Below, piece after piece: positions 21,001 to 30,962 of a stretch of DNA of 50,714 nucleotides. The DNA comes from Pleurobrachia bachei. Lineage: Eukaryota > Ctenophora > Tentaculata > Cydippida > Pleurobrachiidae. The stretch is taken from NCBI GenBank assembly GCA_000695325.1, contig AVPN01000040.1, forward strand, positions 80,813 to 131,526. The letters run 5' to 3'. The notes under the pieces are model-generated. The model searched no databases. It was not told where the DNA came from and saw only the letters and a program-made list of their open reading frames with translations. Numbering within the stretch: the stretch's first letter is position 1; every line of letters starts with the position of its first letter. The translations under genes were made by a program, and so were the position numbers.

Positions 21001-22901
21001 TTGTTTTGCAAAGAAAGGGTCTACCCTTTCTACACACCATATCCTCCCTCCCAGATCGCATATTCAATAGTAGCTGATTACGGAATGGGTAGGTCAGCCA
21101 GTAACATCTCTTACCACGAGACGCGATCCCAGGTTCCAAGGAGAATGAACCTTTGGAGTAACAAACAACAGAACGAAATGGATAATGAGGTGTCTCATTT
21201 TACAATCTGACTTGCTTGAGTTGAATTATATTCATAAATGGAGTAGTTTGCAAGAGACCACCTATCCATTAACTTCTTCAACTGTAAACCGTTCATGAAT
21301 TCGCGGAAATATCAACGTTCACTAAACGTTGATATTTCCTTGCCTTGTTCGACAAAACAAACATTTCCGACAAATATTTCCGACAAAACAAATATTTCCG
21401 CGGGTGAATATTTTCGCGGAATTATGAATTTCGACAAATTCCACGGTGAGAATTTTCACGGATCGTCCCTACTCAACAAACATTACTGCAGGACTGGAGA
21501 AAGTGAACCCTTCGGTAACGCAAGAAGAACTGAAGATGGTATCTCACTACTTTGCAGCAAAGGCAATCGTGGCATTTCACAACACCACGTCCGCATCCTT
21601 TGTTTCATTGGACCCTTTGTTCTCTAGGTTGCCTGTCAATCATTCTTCCATAATCCGCCCACCTGACACCCCAACCCCTCATGGCCTTACACCTCGTAAC
21701 ACAACGTAAGAATTATAATGGCTCATTGGAACCTTTGTTCTCTAGGCTGTCCGTCAATCATACTTTGTGAAGATGTGTTTCCTATGAACTCAACAACAAC
21801 AACTTAAAGTTGACACCTCACACTTCCAATCATCCCACCTGACACCTCAATTCCCCTGGCGTGCTGGCACCTCACGGCCTGACACTTCTTCCAGGGTATA
21901 TGGTCAGGTGATGAAGGTATCAGTTCCCAACCTCTCACCGCCTAAAACCCCTTCCCAGTTCCCAACCTAACGACCTGAAACTTCATCCAGGGTATCTGGT
22001 CAGGTGATGAAGGTTTCAGTAGCCCCTCGAAAGCAGCAGCAGGGAGGTCAGACCGGTTTCATACACTACGGATCAAGGAAGGGTGCCACGTACCTACTAA
22101 CCAAGGAACATCTTCTCAACACGATACAACTCGAACTCGCCGGGAGAGCTGCTGAGATGGTGTTTTTTGGGCGTAATACAACGCAGGCTGCAAAGGACCT
22201 GGATCGAGCGACTAAGGTATATTATTATAATAGTTTCAAATGTTTTAACACTTCTTTACATTTGTAATTCGCGGGCGGGGTGTGCGAAACACAGTCTAAC
22301 TATACTAGGTAAAGTTTCAATTTGTTTTGCAAAGAAAGGGTCTACCCTTTCTACACACCATATCCTCCCTCCCAGATCGCATATTCAATAGTAGCTGATT
22401 ACGGAATGGGTAGGTCAGCCAGTAACATCTCTTACCACGAGACGCGATCCCAGGTTCCAAGGAGAATGAACCTTTGGAGTAACAAACAACAGAACGAAAT
22501 GGATAATGAGGTGTCTGATATTGTGAAGGTGAGATGGTGAGATATGATGAGATGATGAGGTGAGATGAGAAGAGATGAGATGGTGAGATGTGCAATGAAG
22601 AAAGTTAGCCAACAAATACAATACAAGGTAGAATACATTTTCAAACCTGTTTCTATTTTATCCCACCAACATTCCGTTCTTTCAGGAGCAGTACGAGTTT
22701 GTAGAACAAGCCATCCGAGATAACTTGGCATACTTTGAAAGACTTGCACAAGAACTTCACTCTAAAAGGACAATGACGAACATAGAAATTGAGAAAGTTT
22801 TTATCGAATGTAAATCTGAGATCGCGGTTGATCTGCCTTCTTACAAACTATTCGGCGATTTGAGCTCCAGTGGGTCACATAAGCTAGAGTCGTCCGCTTA
22901 A
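14515..22901 (+). CDS. AFG3/FtsH-like AAA protein lacking the protease active site
   Basis: Twelve exons: 14515..14634, 14773..14943, 15287..15425, 15632..15762, 16056..16190, 16409..16525, 16670..16796, 19711..19830, 20143..20239, 20670..20895, 22376..22528, 22686..22901; all phases close, giving 583 residues. The first 40 residues are Arg-rich and acid-poor, like a mitochondrial presequence. The AAA module is intact: Walker A GPPGNGKT (141-148), Walker B ILFIDE (196-201), second-region-of-homology [16 protein letters not shown]. Organisation follows m-AAA proteases (AFG3L2, paraplegin), but HEAGH is replaced by YFAAK (373-377), removing the zinc ligands and the catalytic Glu. The pore-loop FVG is IGG (174-176). 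No transmembrane segment lies in the 97 residues before the AAA domain. Probably a soluble mitochondrial ATPase or chaperone-like pseudoprotease (inference). Exons 9-11 are tandemly duplicated (19847..22516), so exon choice is partly assumed. Confidence 0.82.
15002..15095. repeat. (CT)n tract with a 9-N assembly gap
   Basis: Microsatellite in intron 2 of the AAA gene, with N at 15046..15054. Confidence 0.95.
15157..15298 (+). repeat. Duplicated splice acceptor and exon start, AAA gene exon 3
   Basis: CTTTCCCTCCCCTTAGTTGA followed by CATTTGC occurs at about 15164..15190 and again at the real exon 3 start (15272..15298). Two inverted copies of the GGGAGGGGAATCAACTGG motif lie between. The upstream copy is a decoy acceptor whose short frame soon meets a stop. 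Confidence 0.8.
17355..19384 (-). CDS. Secreted C1A cysteine peptidase with beta-trefoil-like C-terminal repeats
   Basis: Four exons: 18345..19384, 17993..18151, 17613..17747 and 17355..17442, closing in phase to 473 residues. Signal peptide [16 protein letters not shown], prodomain with GLNQFS, then the mature enzyme: Gln125 and Cys131 ([11 protein letters not shown]), His268 (GHAVVLVGY), Asn284 (KNSWSSGWG), all present. After residue 320 come four related segments (W-K/F-V-x-S-x-G-R-Y-L, [28 protein letters not shown]) each with D-N-x-x and a Trp, resembling a beta-trefoil or lectin-like sugar-binding domain. Likely an extracellular or lysosomal protease with a binding tail. The start at 19384 is preferred over the longer upstream frame because a TATA box sits 31 bp before it. 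The gene lies entirely within AAA-gene intron 7, antisense. It is distinct in sequence from the C1A-ShKT enzyme. Confidence 0.88.
17727..17840 (-). repeat. Duplicated splice acceptor and exon start, C1A-trefoil exon 3
   Basis: TTTGCAGAGGTTCCGAGGGA and the following GGTGGTCTAATGCTCC occur at the true exon 3 boundary (17747) and again about 80 bp upstream in the intron (about 17801..17838). Confidence 0.85.
19415..19421 (-). promoter_or_regulatory. TATA box of the C1A-trefoil gene
   Basis: TATAAAA on the minus strand 31 bp before the signal-peptide ATG. Confidence 0.6.
19847..22516. repeat. Tandem duplication carrying AAA-gene exons 9-11
   Basis: Copies 19847..21195 and 21196..22516 are nearly identical apart from a local rearrangement around 20480-20600 versus 21828-21930. 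The junction cuts exon 11 of copy 1 before its donor. Copy 2 of exon 9 has its donor GTAAGA changed to GTCCGC. Copy 2 of exon 10 differs by Tyr to Phe (FYGRN to FFGRN). Confidence 0.92.
19945..20112. repeat. Palindrome-rich MITE-like element (second copy 21294..21461)
   Basis: Begins ATTCGCGGAAATATC and ends with TTTCCGCG and TTTTCGCGGAATTATGAA motifs. Contains a perfect 15-bp hairpin (19956..19970 with 19976..19990, 5-nt loop). AT-rich and non-coding. Copied along with the tandem duplication. Confidence 0.65.
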
Positions 22902-23690
22902 TTAAAGTTAAGGCCTAAAGTAAAATTCCAGTGTTTTTTATACCAAGGGCCTCTTGAGGTGTTGTTTAGTTTTTGAATTAGTCAAATATGTCCGGCGAGA
23001 GAGTCTGGGTACTGCACAGCACCCCCAATATTCCTACAGCCCCGACCCCGAACCTATAATTATAAGTCGGAGAGACATGCAGCGTGACCCCATGTATTGT
23101 TCGTACCAACCCTTGTTTTTGTTGAAACCCGCAGTGAGAAAGTTCCGACTCAAGGCAACGCCGCCATACAGATGAAGAATGGCTAATTAACAATTTTCAA
23201 GTTTGTTGTAAAAGTGTTTCTGTCGTTATTTGGATTTACAAATCTTCAAACTGCTCGTATCACTTTGAAATATCTTCTCTTATTGTCAGCTCTGGAGGAG
23301 CGATACAGGAACCAGGAAGGAACTGGAAGCACCGGATCTTTGCCTTTTGGCTAGCCAGGGCCGGACCCAGCAGACCAACATGCAAAATGTTCGTTTGATT
23401 CAGGGTTAAGTGCTGAAATGGGGTCCTCTCATCACATCGAACAATGCGCGCGCTCCTAGATCTTCATTCTGCAAAGTGCGCCAGGGAGAGGCCCACATTT
23501 CCGACCCTATTGAAAAAGTCCACTCGGTTCCACAATACAAAGATGACCACACAAAAGGTTAAGGTGTGGGATAGTAATAATTAATTCTGGAAATAAAATT
23601 CGTCAACATTGAGCTCCTGGTACAGTAAACAAATAAAACACAGTCTTCCAATTGTTCAGTTTCAATTTTCACACAGCTCTCTCTCTCTGT
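22902..23690. other. Intergenic, possible unassigned short exons
   Basis: Tail-to-tail interval between the AAA gene and SAP18. Short open frames exist (22954..23175 plus; another after CAG at about 23291 ending TAA near 23409), but none has a recognised domain. No gene called. Confidence 0.35.
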
Positions 23691-23693
23691 CGC

Positions 23694-24596
23694 TCAATAA
23701 GGCCGAGATCGGAAGCCCCTCTCTCCGCCACTACGTCTCATTGGAGGCATGCGTCTGTCTCTTCGACTCGTGTGGGACTCGAACAGCCACGTCCAAATAG
23801 TCACCAATCGCCAACCTGAAAACACTTTGTGTAACAAGTTGAACAAATAGTGGGGAGAGTAATTATAAACACTCTACTACCAAAAAATATTTATTTATTT
23901 AAATTTATTTATTTAAAACCCACTCCAGTGACCAATGTAAATGTCCTTCTCTATCCAACTACAGATGTGTAACTACCTGCACGCGGAGAGGGTTAATTTA
24001 TCATCTGGTCCGCTATGTGCCACGGAGGTAGTGCCGACCTCTTTAAAGTGAAACACTCCCCTCTTATCAGGAAACGTTAGGGCAAAATTAAACATAGTAC
24101 CTGGAGAGCGAGAGAGTTAGAATCAATCAATAGGCGTTCTTATTCCATAAACGAGATCTATTTTAGATTTTCAAGATGAAAATAAAGTGTAAAGTAGTGA
24201 ATACATTTCTCTCTCACCCTTGGCGTTAGCAGTAGTGTAAACATCTTTAATTAGGTTAGTTAGTTCCTTGAGCGTCGCATCCTTCCATGTATAGATCTGT
24301 AGCTCACTACCTGGGACTCGGCCTCTGTGGTAGGCATCCGGTAAATTGTGCTGGCCCTGGGGACAGAGAAGGGGGATTTAGATACGACGTGAAATGAAAG
24401 CAGCCATTATTATTGAGATTTCTTAGAAGCCTGATGGCTTCAGTGAGGTTTAATCGAGGTTTGACCGATATAAAATGCGGTGTGAGCAACACAAGACTGT
24501 CATTACCTCATTGACGAATACACGCAGTAGAAGGGGACATGTTTTCTCTCTGTCAACAGGGGCCACGGCAGGTGCTGCTGTAGCTACAGAAGTCAT
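23694..24596 (-). CDS. SAP18: Histone deacetylase complex subunit SAP18, copy a (needs +1 frame change in last exon)
   Basis: SAP18 is a ubiquitin-fold subunit of the Sin3-HDAC complex and of the ASAP/PSAP splicing complexes. Exons 24507..24596, 24218..24356, 23977..24100 and 23694..23815 have consensus splice sites and matching phases. Conserved blocks: VDREKTCPLLLRVF, SELQIYTWKDATLKELT, FNFALTF, IGDYLDVAV. In exon 4 the frame giving IGDYLD meets TAG at 23731..23733 (145 residues). The frame one base further on ends in FRSRPY followed by TGA at 23694, matching the RMRPY C-terminus of known SAP18. Exon lengths total 475 nt, that is 3n+1. Reading through with +1 gives 157 residues, close to the family length of about 153. 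The same situation occurs in copy b. Confidence 0.85.
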
Positions 24597-24922
24597 TTCT
24601 AGTTGAAAGTGAGGTTAGGAGGAAACGGCATTTATAATGGGGGGGGGGTGAATAGGTGGTTTGGAGATATGTGGTTTGGAGATATGTGGTTTGGGGGAAA
24701 AGTGTAAAGAATAACAAATCAAATATCGATATATGAAAGGGGTGACAAATAATATATATCCAGCATCCTATATACACAGGGGGTGTTACAAAAAAACCTT
24801 CAAAAAAGAAACACTCTAATCATACTCCAAAGATCGAGTTTCCTGCACAGTAAACAAATAAAACACAGTCTTCCAATTTTTCAGTTTCAGTTTTCACACA
24901 GCTCTCTCTCTCTCTCTGTCGC

Positions 24923-25916
24923 TCAATAAGGCCGGGATCGGAACCCCCTCTCTCCGCCACTACGTCTCATTGGAGGCATGCGTCTGTCTCTTCGATTCGT
25001 GCGGAACTCGAACTGCCACGTCCAAATAATCACCAATTGCCAACCTAAAAAAATGAACATGTTGATTAAAAAGTTGGACTAATAGTGGGGAATAGTAATT
25101 CTAAACACTCCATTATTCACCAACAAAATATACTACCGTGTTGTTTATTCATTTAAACCCAATCCAGTGACCATTGTAACTAAAATGTGTCTCTCTATCC
25201 AACTACAAATATGTAACTACCTGCACGCGGAGAGTGTTAGTTTATCATCTGGTCCGCTATGTGCTACTGAGGTAGTGCCAACCTCTTTAAAGTGAAACAC
25301 TCCCCTCTTATCAGGAAACGTTAGGGCAAAGTTAAACATAGTACCTGGAGAGTGTTAGAATCAATCAATAGGCGTTCTTAATCCATAAAAGAGATCGATT
25401 TAAGATTTTCAAAATGAAAATAAGATGTAAAGCGATAAATTTCCGACTCACCCTTGGCATTGGCAGTAGTGTAAACATCTTTAATTAGGTTAGTTAGTTC
25501 CTTGAGCGTCGCGTCCTTCCATGTATAGATCTGTAGCTCGCTTCCTGGGACTCTGCCTCTGTGGTAGGCGTCCGGTAAATTGTGCTGGCCCTAGAGAGAG
25601 AGAGGGGGGATTTAGATAGGGCGTGAAATTAAAGCAGCCATTATTATTGGGATTTTGGGGGACATATCGAGTGTGAATGTAAGATTAGAGAGTTTTACAT
25701 TTGACGTATAATTTTAGTTGTCTCTTAGAAACCTGATGGCTTCAGTGAGGTTTAATCGAGGTTTAATCAAGGTTTGACCGAAATAAATTGCGGTGTTAGC
25801 AACACAAGACATGAAACTGTAATTACCTCATTGACAAATACACGCAGTAGAAGGGGACATGTTTTCTCTCTGTCAACAGGGGCTACTGCAGGTGCTGCTG
25901 TAGCAACAGATGTCAT
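24923..25916 (-). CDS. SAP18: SAP18, tandem copy b (same +1 frame change)
   Basis: Exons 25827..25916, 25452..25590, 25221..25344 and 24923..25044 have the same lengths as copy a (90, 139, 124, 122). The encoded proteins are almost identical; differences in exon 4 are at silent positions. Frame A ends at TAG 24960..24962 and the conserved C-terminal frame ends at TGA 24923. Introns differ more than exons, including insertions, so this is an older duplication than those of MCMBP or the C1A gene. Promoter and flanking sequence are also duplicated, so both copies could be expressed. Confidence 0.85.
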
Positions 25917-26284
25917 CTCTAGTTGAAAGTGGTTAGGAGGCTAGTTGAAAGTGAGGTTAGGAGGAAACGGTATTTATAATGGGTGGAAACAGAGTGGACA
26001 GGTGGTTTGGGGACAGCGAGGTTTGAAGGACGACGAGGTTTGGGGACAGGTGGTTACTGGTTTGGGGACATGTACAGGTGGTTTGGGGACAGCGACTAGC
26101 GAGGTTTGGAGACAGTTGGTTTGGGGACATGTACAGGTGGTCGGGGATAGGTGTTAGTGTGGAAACTAGGGTAAAGAATAACAAATCAAATGAAGATATA
26201 TGAAAGGGGTGACAAATAATATATATCCAGCATATCCTATGTACACAAGGGGTGTTACAAAAAAAAACCTTCAAAAAACACTCT

Positions 26285-26727
26285 CTAATCATACTCCAAA
26301 TTAATAGCACTGCCGAATTTTCCATACAGTTCGGATTTCAGTCCTTTCATTAAGGATTCTAACTCGGCCGATTTGTTCTGGAGGCCCTTCACTTCGTCGT
26401 TGAGTTTTCCCTTGTAGGTGTCAATCATATCCCGGGTCTGGTCGGCTGTCATCTCAACAAATACTTCGCCTGAGATTGGGGTAGTTACCAATTAGTTGAT
26501 TAACTGATTATCAGGTAATTAGTGTCATTCTAGTTACCGATCAGCACTAGATATTCGCTAATTCAGTTGATAATTAAAGTTCCAGTTATTTAATTAAAGA
26601 AGAATTAATTAGAGACACTCACCGAGTTGGAAGGGGAAAGATTCCTCAGAAAGTTCTAATTCCTCGACATCCTGAGCTGCGTCAGTGAGGTTCTGAAGCT
26701 CCTTGTTTTTAGTAATCAGCTCATCCT

Positions 26728-26798
<71 letters not shown>

Positions 26799-27415
26799 CA
26801 TATTTTGTACTACATAATGATAGACTGGAAAGAAGCATACAGCGTACGGCATAAATGCGGAGTGAATTGAAACATATCCAAAATGCAGAATCGGAGATTG
26901 TAGCATGCTTGTAACTGAGTACGGTGTCGACCTTCCGACGGCACTTTCCAGTATATGGGGTACTGGGAAAATGATATGTGGCGTACCAAGTTAGAAACTG
27001 CGTACATCTAATTAATACCACCCACTACGTGACAGATCCAATGGGAGCTATCGTGACTTCTCATGTCACCACGCATTGTATGGGGGATGATAAACGTGTG
27101 TGTGAGAGAGCACGCAGTCAGTATGTGTTATTGCACAGTACCCAGTTTAACACATGATCTAACGTAGAGAGAAGCGCATAAAAAGCAGTACTGCAGTTTC
27201 CTAAAAGATGTGACAATCCTTTAATCTGGTACGGCAAAACAGAAATGGGTGAAAGCGAGAGAAGTATTACGAATTCCAAATGCAGTACTCAATATCTCGT
27301 ACTCTAGTTTTCCACCATTTGAAAAGAACAGTACAGACAAAGTGATTTGCTGGGTACTATGTGAGAGAATAGATATTATATCGGCATACAAAAAGCGAAA
27401 ACCAAGAAAGAGATA

Positions 27416-27486
<71 letters not shown>

Positions 27487-27551
27487 NNNNNNNNNNNNNN
27501 NNNNNNNNNNNNNNNNNNNNNNNNNNNNNNNNNNNNNNNNNNNNNNNNNNN

Positions 27552-27586
<35 letters not shown>

Positions 27587-27720
27587 GAGAGAGGTAGCAT
27601 CATTACCTTGATGTCCAGTAGCTTGCTGTTGTATCGTGCAAACTGGTTGATTTTCTCTTGATCCTCATATTTGATGTGGATCTCGTGATCACTCACTCCC
27701 TGTTCAACCATGGCTATCAT
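26285..27720 (-). CDS. PFDN4: Prefoldin subunit 4
   Basis: Beta-type subunit of the hexameric prefoldin chaperone, which passes unfolded actin and tubulin to the CCT chaperonin. Exons 27607..27720, 26623..26725 and 26285..26469 close in phase to 133 residues (human 134). Exon 1 carries the first coiled-coil helix (VSDHEIHIKYEDQEKINQFA), exon 2 the turn (LQNLTDAAQD, ESFPFQLG) and exon 3 the second helix ending LYGKFGSAINLE, a family hallmark. The start could be 27720 or the second Met at 27711. Intron 1 is long because it contains an (AG)n tract with a sequence gap and a copy of the interspersed repeat. Confidence 0.92.
26731..26796. repeat. (AG)n microsatellite in PFDN4 intron 1
   Basis: Uninterrupted AG dinucleotides. 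Confidence 0.95.
26815..27400 (-). repeat. Interspersed repeat, copy 2 (inverted relative to 8960..9660)
   Basis: Complement of much of the element in POLR3H intron 2, flanked on both sides by (AG)n. No coding capacity recognised. Confidence 0.7.
27419..27593. repeat. (AG)n tract with a 65-N assembly gap
   Basis: N from 27487 to 27551 within the dinucleotide tract. Confidence 0.95.
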
Positions 27721-28004
27721 AATGAGGGGGTGATTAAAGGTAAATATAATGGAGACTGTATAATGGGGATGTTTTTGGGTCTTACTGCACTGTCACGCAT
27801 CGTTCTAACCCTCTTCGAAACGAAAGAGATAGTATAGAGAGAGGTCGAACAAGCCACAAGCCAAGACAATGTTTTGTCAGTAAAGAGATTGGGGATCAAA
27901 GAGTAATGTGCACTAATTAGGCAATAATTAGACACTAATTAGATGCTCAAAGTTAACAAAGTGTAATCGTGTAAAAAACCAATAAATTAACAACTCTCTC
28001 TCAC

Positions 28005-30538
28005 TCAAATAATACTCATATATTTGTTCGTATCAAGATAACTCCGGCCTGTCAAACAACTAAACTCAGCCACTTCGTTCTGGTTCATAGGCCGAGAGAT
28101 AAACCGGAGATACAACATTTGTCTGAGGTAGTTTGTATACTCTTCGTGATCGGGTGTGTTAGGTATGTTAGATAGAGCTGTGATGGGTGTGTTAGTTGCA
28201 GTTAGAAGTTCATCGCAGATAGGATTTCTAGAGTCCACTGTCATTATCAGTCGTCCGGTGAATTCAGATGCAGCAAATTGTCTGAGATTCCTGAAATGTG
28301 ATGGGCATTTTTATAGGTTCCGCGGCCGACAAGAACTATAAATTTATCTGCCTGACGCTTACTTTATGTAGCGATGACTTTATGTAGTGTGAGTTACACA
28401 ACGGTACAAGGGAATATGTCCCAGCCCCCTGGCCATTTTAAACTGGGTATATTTGGGACATGGACATTAAATTAACGCAGCCCCCCTCCCAACAGGAATA
28501 AGATTCCCAAACTCCCTCAACATACCTGAGAAGAGGGATATTTTCAGGATCGGGTGGTGGGTGTTCCCACCAGTTCTCAGCAACTGGGCTTCTAAAGTTC
28601 TCCAGCATACTTGAGTGGATCTCACACAGAAGGTTGGCATTGTCTATCAGAACCTGGGGAGAGTGTGTGATATTAGGGATCAAAGTAACACGTGGGTATT
28701 ACCAAGGTGATATTAGTGACAATTTGGAAGATATGTGATATCTATCGATTGGTTGACATTGGACCATTGTACATATCCGTTATAAAAGCTGCCTTAGACA
28801 CCCCATAGTTCTATTATGAATGAGTTGTGCCATACCGTAGTGAATATCTTCTGATCAGTTAGATTCTCAAGCAGTACCCGTATCACATCACCAGATATCA
28901 ACACATTACTGACTCCCATCCTGGCCACATCTGGGAGGGAGGAGGTGGGTGATTAACAGCTGTAGACATGAAACAAAGTGTTCTCGAAAGCTCCTGTCAT
29001 TATATCGTTGTTTCCAAGATGGGAATTGAATGGGGTGGTTGCAAAACATTGGGGGAGCCATTACAATAAATTATTCAAGATCTTCCGGATCTTTGAGCAA
29101 CTGTAAGTGATAATAATGATAAAAGTGATCTCGTATCGCATAGTACAAGGACCAGACAACTAACCAGCTAGACTATCTCCCTTGAAGGAGAACAGCTGGG
29201 TATTCCATCTCTCATCTTCTGATAGTTGAACACCAGCCAACTGTCCCCCGTTGAGGGCATCGCACGCCAGGAGGAATTGCAGGAATTCCTTGTTAAACTC
29301 CGGGAAATCCATCTGGCCCTGACATGTGGAGATGATGGTAAGTGGTGAGGGGGATCATGATATTGTACAACATTGAAACTTCTTCTCTAGTCTTCTCTAC
29401 CTACACTACTTTTTTTCAACTGTTCCCTCATCCCTCAATTAGTGCACCGATTGTTTTTGTGCGCCTATGACATAAATTTGGGGGAACAGTTGAAAAAATT
29501 GAACTTTACCCCGGCACTATTGAGAGTGGTATTGGAGGTATCTTGGAAGGATCGAGTGAGGTGAAGGGCAGGTATTATAACTGAACTACGGGTCCCCTCG
29601 GCCTTGTAGTTATCAAGGTAGGAGAGGAGGAGAGAGTAGAGGGTCATCGTCTTGCCGCTACCCCTTCCACCGGTTAGGACAGCCCGGAAACTGAAAAATG
29701 GTTTTGACAAGTTTATATTTTACAGTTGAGTGTACACGAAACCCTCATTTATTGAGATAAAACACGCGACACTCAGTTAGAATCTTTATCTGCCAGTACG
29801 CAGGGTGAGCTACACAACTAGAATCAGGAGGAGCGATAAAAAAGGGGGTTACAAAGTTTGTGGTATTGATAAGGAACATACCTTCCATCTCCATTCTTCA
29901 AGATGTCCCGAAAGTGTTCTCGATACTGTACAAACCCCTCTTTTGACACCATATAAATCCTGTGAGAGAGGGGGAAGTTATTGATCTGTGAAAATGTTTA
30001 TCTGTCCAAACAGAACGGGGACCGGGAGAAGATCTGTACAAATTATGAAAACTGAAAATGTAGTACCTGTTGTAATAACTGTCTGCCAGTGGTGTCCCTA
30101 ACAACTTATATCTTTTGTCATTAAACTGTAGGACAGCCCCACTTTGTGTTTCGTGATCAAAACTCCCAGCAGTGACCAAGTCCTAGATAAGCGGTCGAGT
30201 TAATAGTTAGTCAGGATTCGAATTCCTCAGTCAGTAATGCACATTTAAATACTCAATTAATAAGAAGTCAGTATAATTTTGTTTAGAATGAACCGAGTTT
30301 AATAGTTTTTGAAGGTACACAACCAACTCAAACTCACTTTTTGTTTGAGTAACCTATTTCCACCAATCCGATTTAAATCTACATCCATCCTAGCTACATC
30401 AGCTCCCTCTGGGGCGGGGTAGCTCCTAGCTTTACGTTGTGGTATGGGCGTGTTTTGCTCCACATGTCGCCAGTGAGTGGATGCAAATCTGCTACACAGA
30501 GGACTGTGACGTACTGTATCAAACACACACTTTCTCAT
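28005..30538 (-). CDS. Mitochondrial ribosomal protein mS29 / DAP3-like P-loop protein
   Basis: Eight exons: 30338..30538, 30067..30182, 29882..29959, 29510..29690, 29165..29318, 28836..28930, 28526..28653 and 28005..28290, closing in phase to 412 residues (human DAP3 398). The N-terminus is rich in Arg, Ser and His and nearly free of acids for its first 25 residues, as in a mitochondrial presequence. Walker A GGRGSGKT (139-146) sits after an extension as in DAP3; VLIDNANLL in exon 7 fits the Walker B position, and NLRQF..RLIMTVDSRN resembles the next helix and strand. DAP3 is the GTP-binding protein of the small mitoribosomal subunit. Overall similarity is modest, so another mitochondrial P-loop ATPase remains possible. 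It lies 222 bp downstream of NDUFAF8 and 284 bp upstream of PFDN4. Confidence 0.62.
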
Positions 30539-30760
30539 GCCTAGTTGTAGGGGAGGGAGCTGGAGGTATACTGGGAATAAAAAGGGGGTATACAGGGTGG
30601 GCCACGAATATAAAAGTTGTTACACATGTTGGCATCCAGATAGGGGGGATTGTGGTTTCTCCGCGATCCCGCAGATTAAACGGGACGACTGGTTCAATGA
30701 ATATCAACATCAGTCTACAAAGTTCAAAATACAAAAACTATAAAACTAAAAATTAACAAA

Positions 30761-30958
30761 TTATTTCTTCATAGCAGCGTTCTTCATGCACTTTTCTAAC
30801 ATCCCAAACTCCTTCTGGCAGGTGCCCTGAACAGTATTTGAACTCTTAATAACACAGTTGGTGTAGGCTGCAGCCTCGGGGGTACAGGCTGATACTGATT
30901 TGAGGAGTTTTCGGAGGCGAGAACCGGCCGCGGAGCCTGCAGCACCAGCTGAGGTCAT
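30761..30958 (-). CDS. NDUFAF8: Twin CX9C protein, NDUFAF8-like
   Basis: Single exon of 65 residues. Contains two CX9C pairs (CTPEAAAYTNC and CQKEFGMLEKC) of a CHCH fold, preceded by a basic N-terminal helix, RLRKLLKSVSAC, and ending KNAAMKK. The first pair with EAAAY and the spacing to the second match NDUFAF8 (C17orf89), a factor that supports NDUFAF5 in assembly of mitochondrial complex I. Such proteins are imported into the intermembrane space by the MIA40 disulfide relay or, for NDUFAF8, act with matrix partners. Short proteins carry limited signal, so another CHCH family member is possible. A 21-bp minisatellite abuts the start codon. Confidence 0.75.
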   Translation of the reverse strand: MTSAGAAGSAAGSRLRKLLKSVSACTPEAAAYTNCVIKSSNTVQGTCQKEFGMLEKCMKNAAMKK

Positions 30959-30962
30959 GGGA

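Larger units (their letters stand above)
23615..26310. repeat. Diverged tandem duplication of the SAP18 unit
   Basis: Copy a is about 23615..24830 and copy b about 24831..26310, which includes extra repeated GGTTTGGGGACA sequence upstream (26000-26150). The copy a unit ends in a remnant of the PFDN4 stop region (near 24820-24831, matching 26285-26297), marking the breakpoint. Confidence 0.85.

Noticed and set aside
23694-23815. Explaining the SAP18 frame change by a simple sequencing error
   Set aside because: The same situation is present in two diverged copies, there is no homopolymer in the shared block, and the silent substitutions follow the frame on each side. A shared ancestral disabling indel remains possible but does not explain the conserved C-terminus after it.
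23694-23815. A tiny intron inside SAP18 exon 4
   Set aside because: Candidate GT..AG pairs in the block are 12-24 nt, far below workable intron size, and those checked do not change the frame by one base.
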